A DNA stretch of 8,201 nucleotides from Bacteroidales bacterium. Lineage in GTDB: Bacteria; Bacteroidota; Bacteroidia; Bacteroidales; WCHB1-69. The DNA lies in assembly GCA_028684405.1 (NCBI GenBank), contig JAQUGA010000106.1, positions 1-8,201 on the forward strand, written 5' to 3'. Position numbers and translations under genes: made by a program. Shown here in pieces: positions 6,658 to 8,201 of the stretch; within the stretch, counting starts at the first letter, position 1; every line of letters starts with the position of its first letter. The notes beneath the pieces were generated by a model, which worked only from the letters and a program-made list of their open reading frames with translations, did not search any database and was not told the origin of the DNA.

Positions 6658-7437
6658 ATGTCAGGAATTTTATTTGATGCTTTGGTTTTTGGTCCTATTA
6701 AAAGTCGACGATTAGGGAACTCTCTAGGACTTAACCTTTTGCCAGGAGATGATAAGGTTTGCACCTTTAATTGTGTTTATTGCGAATGCGGTTGGGGAAA
6801 AAAGCCCTTGGGTACAGAACGAGATTTTAATGATACAAGCTTGGTGTTGCAAGCTTTGGAAAAGAGACTACAAGATCTTAAATCTGAGAATTTCCCTCTA
6901 AACAGCATTACTTTTGCTGGTAATGGAGAACCGACTCTACATCCAGATTTTCCATTTATTGTAGATCGCGTTTTGGAACTTCGTGATCAATATTTTCCTA
7001 AAACAATCATTACCTGTCTGTCAAATTCATCTACTTTGGAGAATGAAAAAATCAGATTAGCACTGATGAGACTTGACAATCCTTGGATGAAACTGGACGC
7101 TGGAAGTCAGGAGATGTTTTCTTTGATAAATCAGGACTTTCAAGATTTGAAAATTGAAAATATTGTTGAAAACTTACAAAAAATGAACGGACAATTATCC
7201 ATTCAAACGCTCTTTCTGAGAGGTTTTTATAAAGGTGAAAAAATAGATAATACAAGTGAAAAAGAGATTGGTTTATGGTTAGAGCATTTAAAGAAAATAA
7301 ATCCACAGAAAGTAATTATTTATCCTATTGACAGAGCGACCCCTTTGTCTGGTCTTGAAAAAATTGATGTGGATGAATTAGAAATAATTGCTAATAAAAT
7401 TCGTAATGCTGGTTTCAAAACCGAAATGTATTACTAA
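6658..7437 (+). CDS. Radical SAM protein, COG0731 (TYW1-like) group
   Basis: The 259-residue protein has the radical SAM cluster motif CTFNCVYC (Cys35, Cys39, Cys42), which binds a 4Fe-4S cluster and S-adenosylmethionine. An extra cysteine follows at position 44 (CEC). The preceding VFGPIKSRRLGNSLGLNLLP is characteristic of the COG0731 group, whose best-known members are wyosine-tRNA synthases of the TYW1 kind. The SAM-binding glycine-rich strand is seen as FAGNGEPTLHP (86-96). Bacteria do not make wyosine as archaea and eukaryotes do, and this protein lacks the flavodoxin domain of eukaryotic TYW1. The substrate is therefore unknown and a tRNA role is only a suggestion. The start at 6658 puts the conserved N-terminal motif right after a short leader. 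It is followed 11 bp later by a repeat protein, probably co-transcribed. Confidence 0.88.
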   Translation: MSGILFDALVFGPIKSRRLGNSLGLNLLPGDDKVCTFNCVYCECGWGKKPLGTERDFNDTSLVLQALEKRLQDLKSENFPLNSITFAGNGEPTLHPDFPFIVDRVLELRDQYFPKTIITCLSNSSTLENEKIRLALMRLDNPWMKLDAGSQEMFSLINQDFQDLKIENIVENLQKMNGQLSIQTLFLRGFYKGEKIDNTSEKEIGLWLEHLKKINPQKVIIYPIDRATPLSGLEKIDVDELEIIANKIRNAGFKTEMYY

Positions 7438-7448
7438 AACTATCGAAT

Positions 7449-7868
7449 ATGGCTTGTTTGAGTGATTACGATGTAAAAATATTACTGGCTTTTGGTCAAG
7501 CACTTTCTGGAAAACGACCCTTTTCCGACTTTCTTCTTCACAATGGTTTTGCAGAATTAACCGCTTTAGCCGCCGCCATTCACTCAGACGAAGATGCACT
7601 AAAATGGCTGCTAAAAAACAAATATCCAGAATTTGCAGTTCTTATTGGAGCCATCGATGGAGAAGAGAAAGCAATGGCTTGGCTAAAAAAATACAATTTT
7701 GATTTTCTTCTACGATTCGCCCTCGCTTGCCGCAAAAACGATGAAGCCATCAAATGGTTTGTCCAAAATGACTTAAAGATCTACATTCAACTTATACAGA
7801 TGATTCACAACATCTTGCAAAAACAAATTAATGATTCTGCAGATGTTCACAAACGGAGAAGGTCGTAA
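7449..7868 (+). CDS. Small helical protein of four 25-residue repeats, function unknown
   Basis: The 139-residue protein has no signal peptide or membrane segment and I do not recognise a named family. It is built of repeats with an exact 25-residue period: an aromatic residue at 28, 53, 78 and 103 (F, W, W, W), preceded three residues earlier by Ala at 50, 75 and 100. Each unit reads roughly E/D-x-A-x-x-W-L-x-N/K, then a hydrophobic helix ending in A-I/C. This predicts pairs of helices stacked as a solenoid, as in other protein-binding repeats. The gene begins 11 bp after the radical SAM gene, so it may be a partner or scaffold for that enzyme. The final residues (about 126-139, ending KRRRS) leave the repeat pattern and overlap a decayed minus-strand frame, so the true C-terminus may have been altered by the junction. 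Confidence 0.75.
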   Translation: MACLSDYDVKILLAFGQALSGKRPFSDFLLHNGFAELTALAAAIHSDEDALKWLLKNKYPEFAVLIGAIDGEEKAMAWLKKYNFDFLLRFALACRKNDEAIKWFVQNDLKIYIQLIQMIHNILQKQINDSADVHKRRRS

Positions 7869-7953
7869 AAGATTTCAATTTGTATCACCATTTTCGTGTA
7901 ACCACCTACATTTACAATTTGGGTTTCCTTGCCAACCTTATTATTCATCCATT
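7869..7953. other. Non-coding junction between the repeat protein and the RHS fragment
   Basis: No intrinsic terminator is visible after the stop at 7868. On the minus strand a 41-codon frame (7972 down to 7847) spans this stretch and may be the frameshifted continuation of the RHS fragment. It runs into the 3' end of the convergent repeat-protein gene. Confidence 0.4.
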
Positions 7954-8201
7954 TTAAAGTTCTTGTATCCATATTAAATGTTCATTCATCATCTTCCATC
8001 CAATCGGATCAAACCGCATAACAGGATTCCCACTACAAAACATAAATGGTGATTGATGCGGATACTTATCCGCCATCGGATCCATCATCCTCCGCGTTCG
8101 CTTCGGCGGACAGGCATTTAGCCAAATCCCAATTTCAATAAGACCTCTCCTCCCGTCCTCTCCTAAGATGAGAGGAAGCCGATGATTGAGTTCGTTTTTA
8201 G
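7954..8201 (-). pseudogene. RHS-repeat-associated core fragment, decayed, cut by the window edge
   Basis: Read on the minus strand, one frame is open from the window edge to a TAA at 7956-7954. It contains IGIWLNA, DPMADKYPHQSPFMF and GNPVMRFDPIG, the signature end of the RHS core (normally WL-x-VDPLADKYP...NNP...DPDG). RHS proteins are large secreted or surface polymorphic toxins whose variable toxin tip follows this core. Here WLNA and DPMADKY, normally adjacent, are separated by about ten extra codons (8083-8112) containing a short palindrome, TCCGC-10 nt-GCGGA. The upstream part (8141-8201) is repeat-like (TCCTCTC...GAGAGGA, 8156-8176) and does not resemble RHS. After DPIG the frame stops 18 codons later (KMMNEHL...). 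I read it as a broken remnant, although the part beyond the window could change that. Confidence 0.65.

Noticed and set aside
7378..7599. Minus-strand frame spanning the radical SAM / repeat-protein junction
   Set aside because: It overlaps two supported plus-strand genes, and its sequence shows no family pattern.

Overview
The window looks like chromosomal DNA of a member of the Bacteroidota. It is AT-rich, has no convincing Shine-Dalgarno sequences, and carries TAnnTTTG-type -7 promoter elements. Its core is a gene run typical of that phylum: bamD, the Bacteroidota-type RNA polymerase omega subunit, coaBC, a DUF4835 (PorD-type) secreted protein, and recN. The order within the phylum cannot be settled from the sequence.

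Layout. Positions 1-648 hold no gene. They contain a 127-bp exact direct repeat (1-127 and 452-578), a set of short imperfect hairpins (133-302), and a stretch (about 310-475) that resembles insertion-sequence ends. Next is a two-gene minus-strand unit, read from 1439 down to 649: a small lipoprotein followed by a VanZ-family membrane protein, with an ATGA stop/start overlap and a weak terminator-like A/T hairpin at the 3' end. A divergent intergenic region (1440-1565) carries one good -7 element on each strand.

The plus-strand operon runs from 1566 to 6528 with gaps of only 11-20 bp. It combines outer-membrane protein assembly (BamD), transcription (omega), coenzyme A synthesis (CoaBC), an exported protein linked to type IX secretion, and DNA break repair (RecN). 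These are housekeeping jobs with no single shared pathway. A long imperfect hairpin without a U-run (6541-6599) follows recN. A second plus-strand pair comes next: a radical SAM protein of the TYW1-like COG0731 group and a small helical protein built from four 25-residue repeats.

The right end (7869-8201) is decayed accessory DNA. It holds a minus-strand fragment of an RHS-repeat core, apparently interrupted by a short in-frame palindromic insertion and then frameshifted. Conserved housekeeping genes are therefore flanked on both sides by repeat-rich, mobile-element-like DNA. I did not find a convincing new defence or mobile system. The least explained coding unit is the radical SAM / 25-residue-repeat pair.
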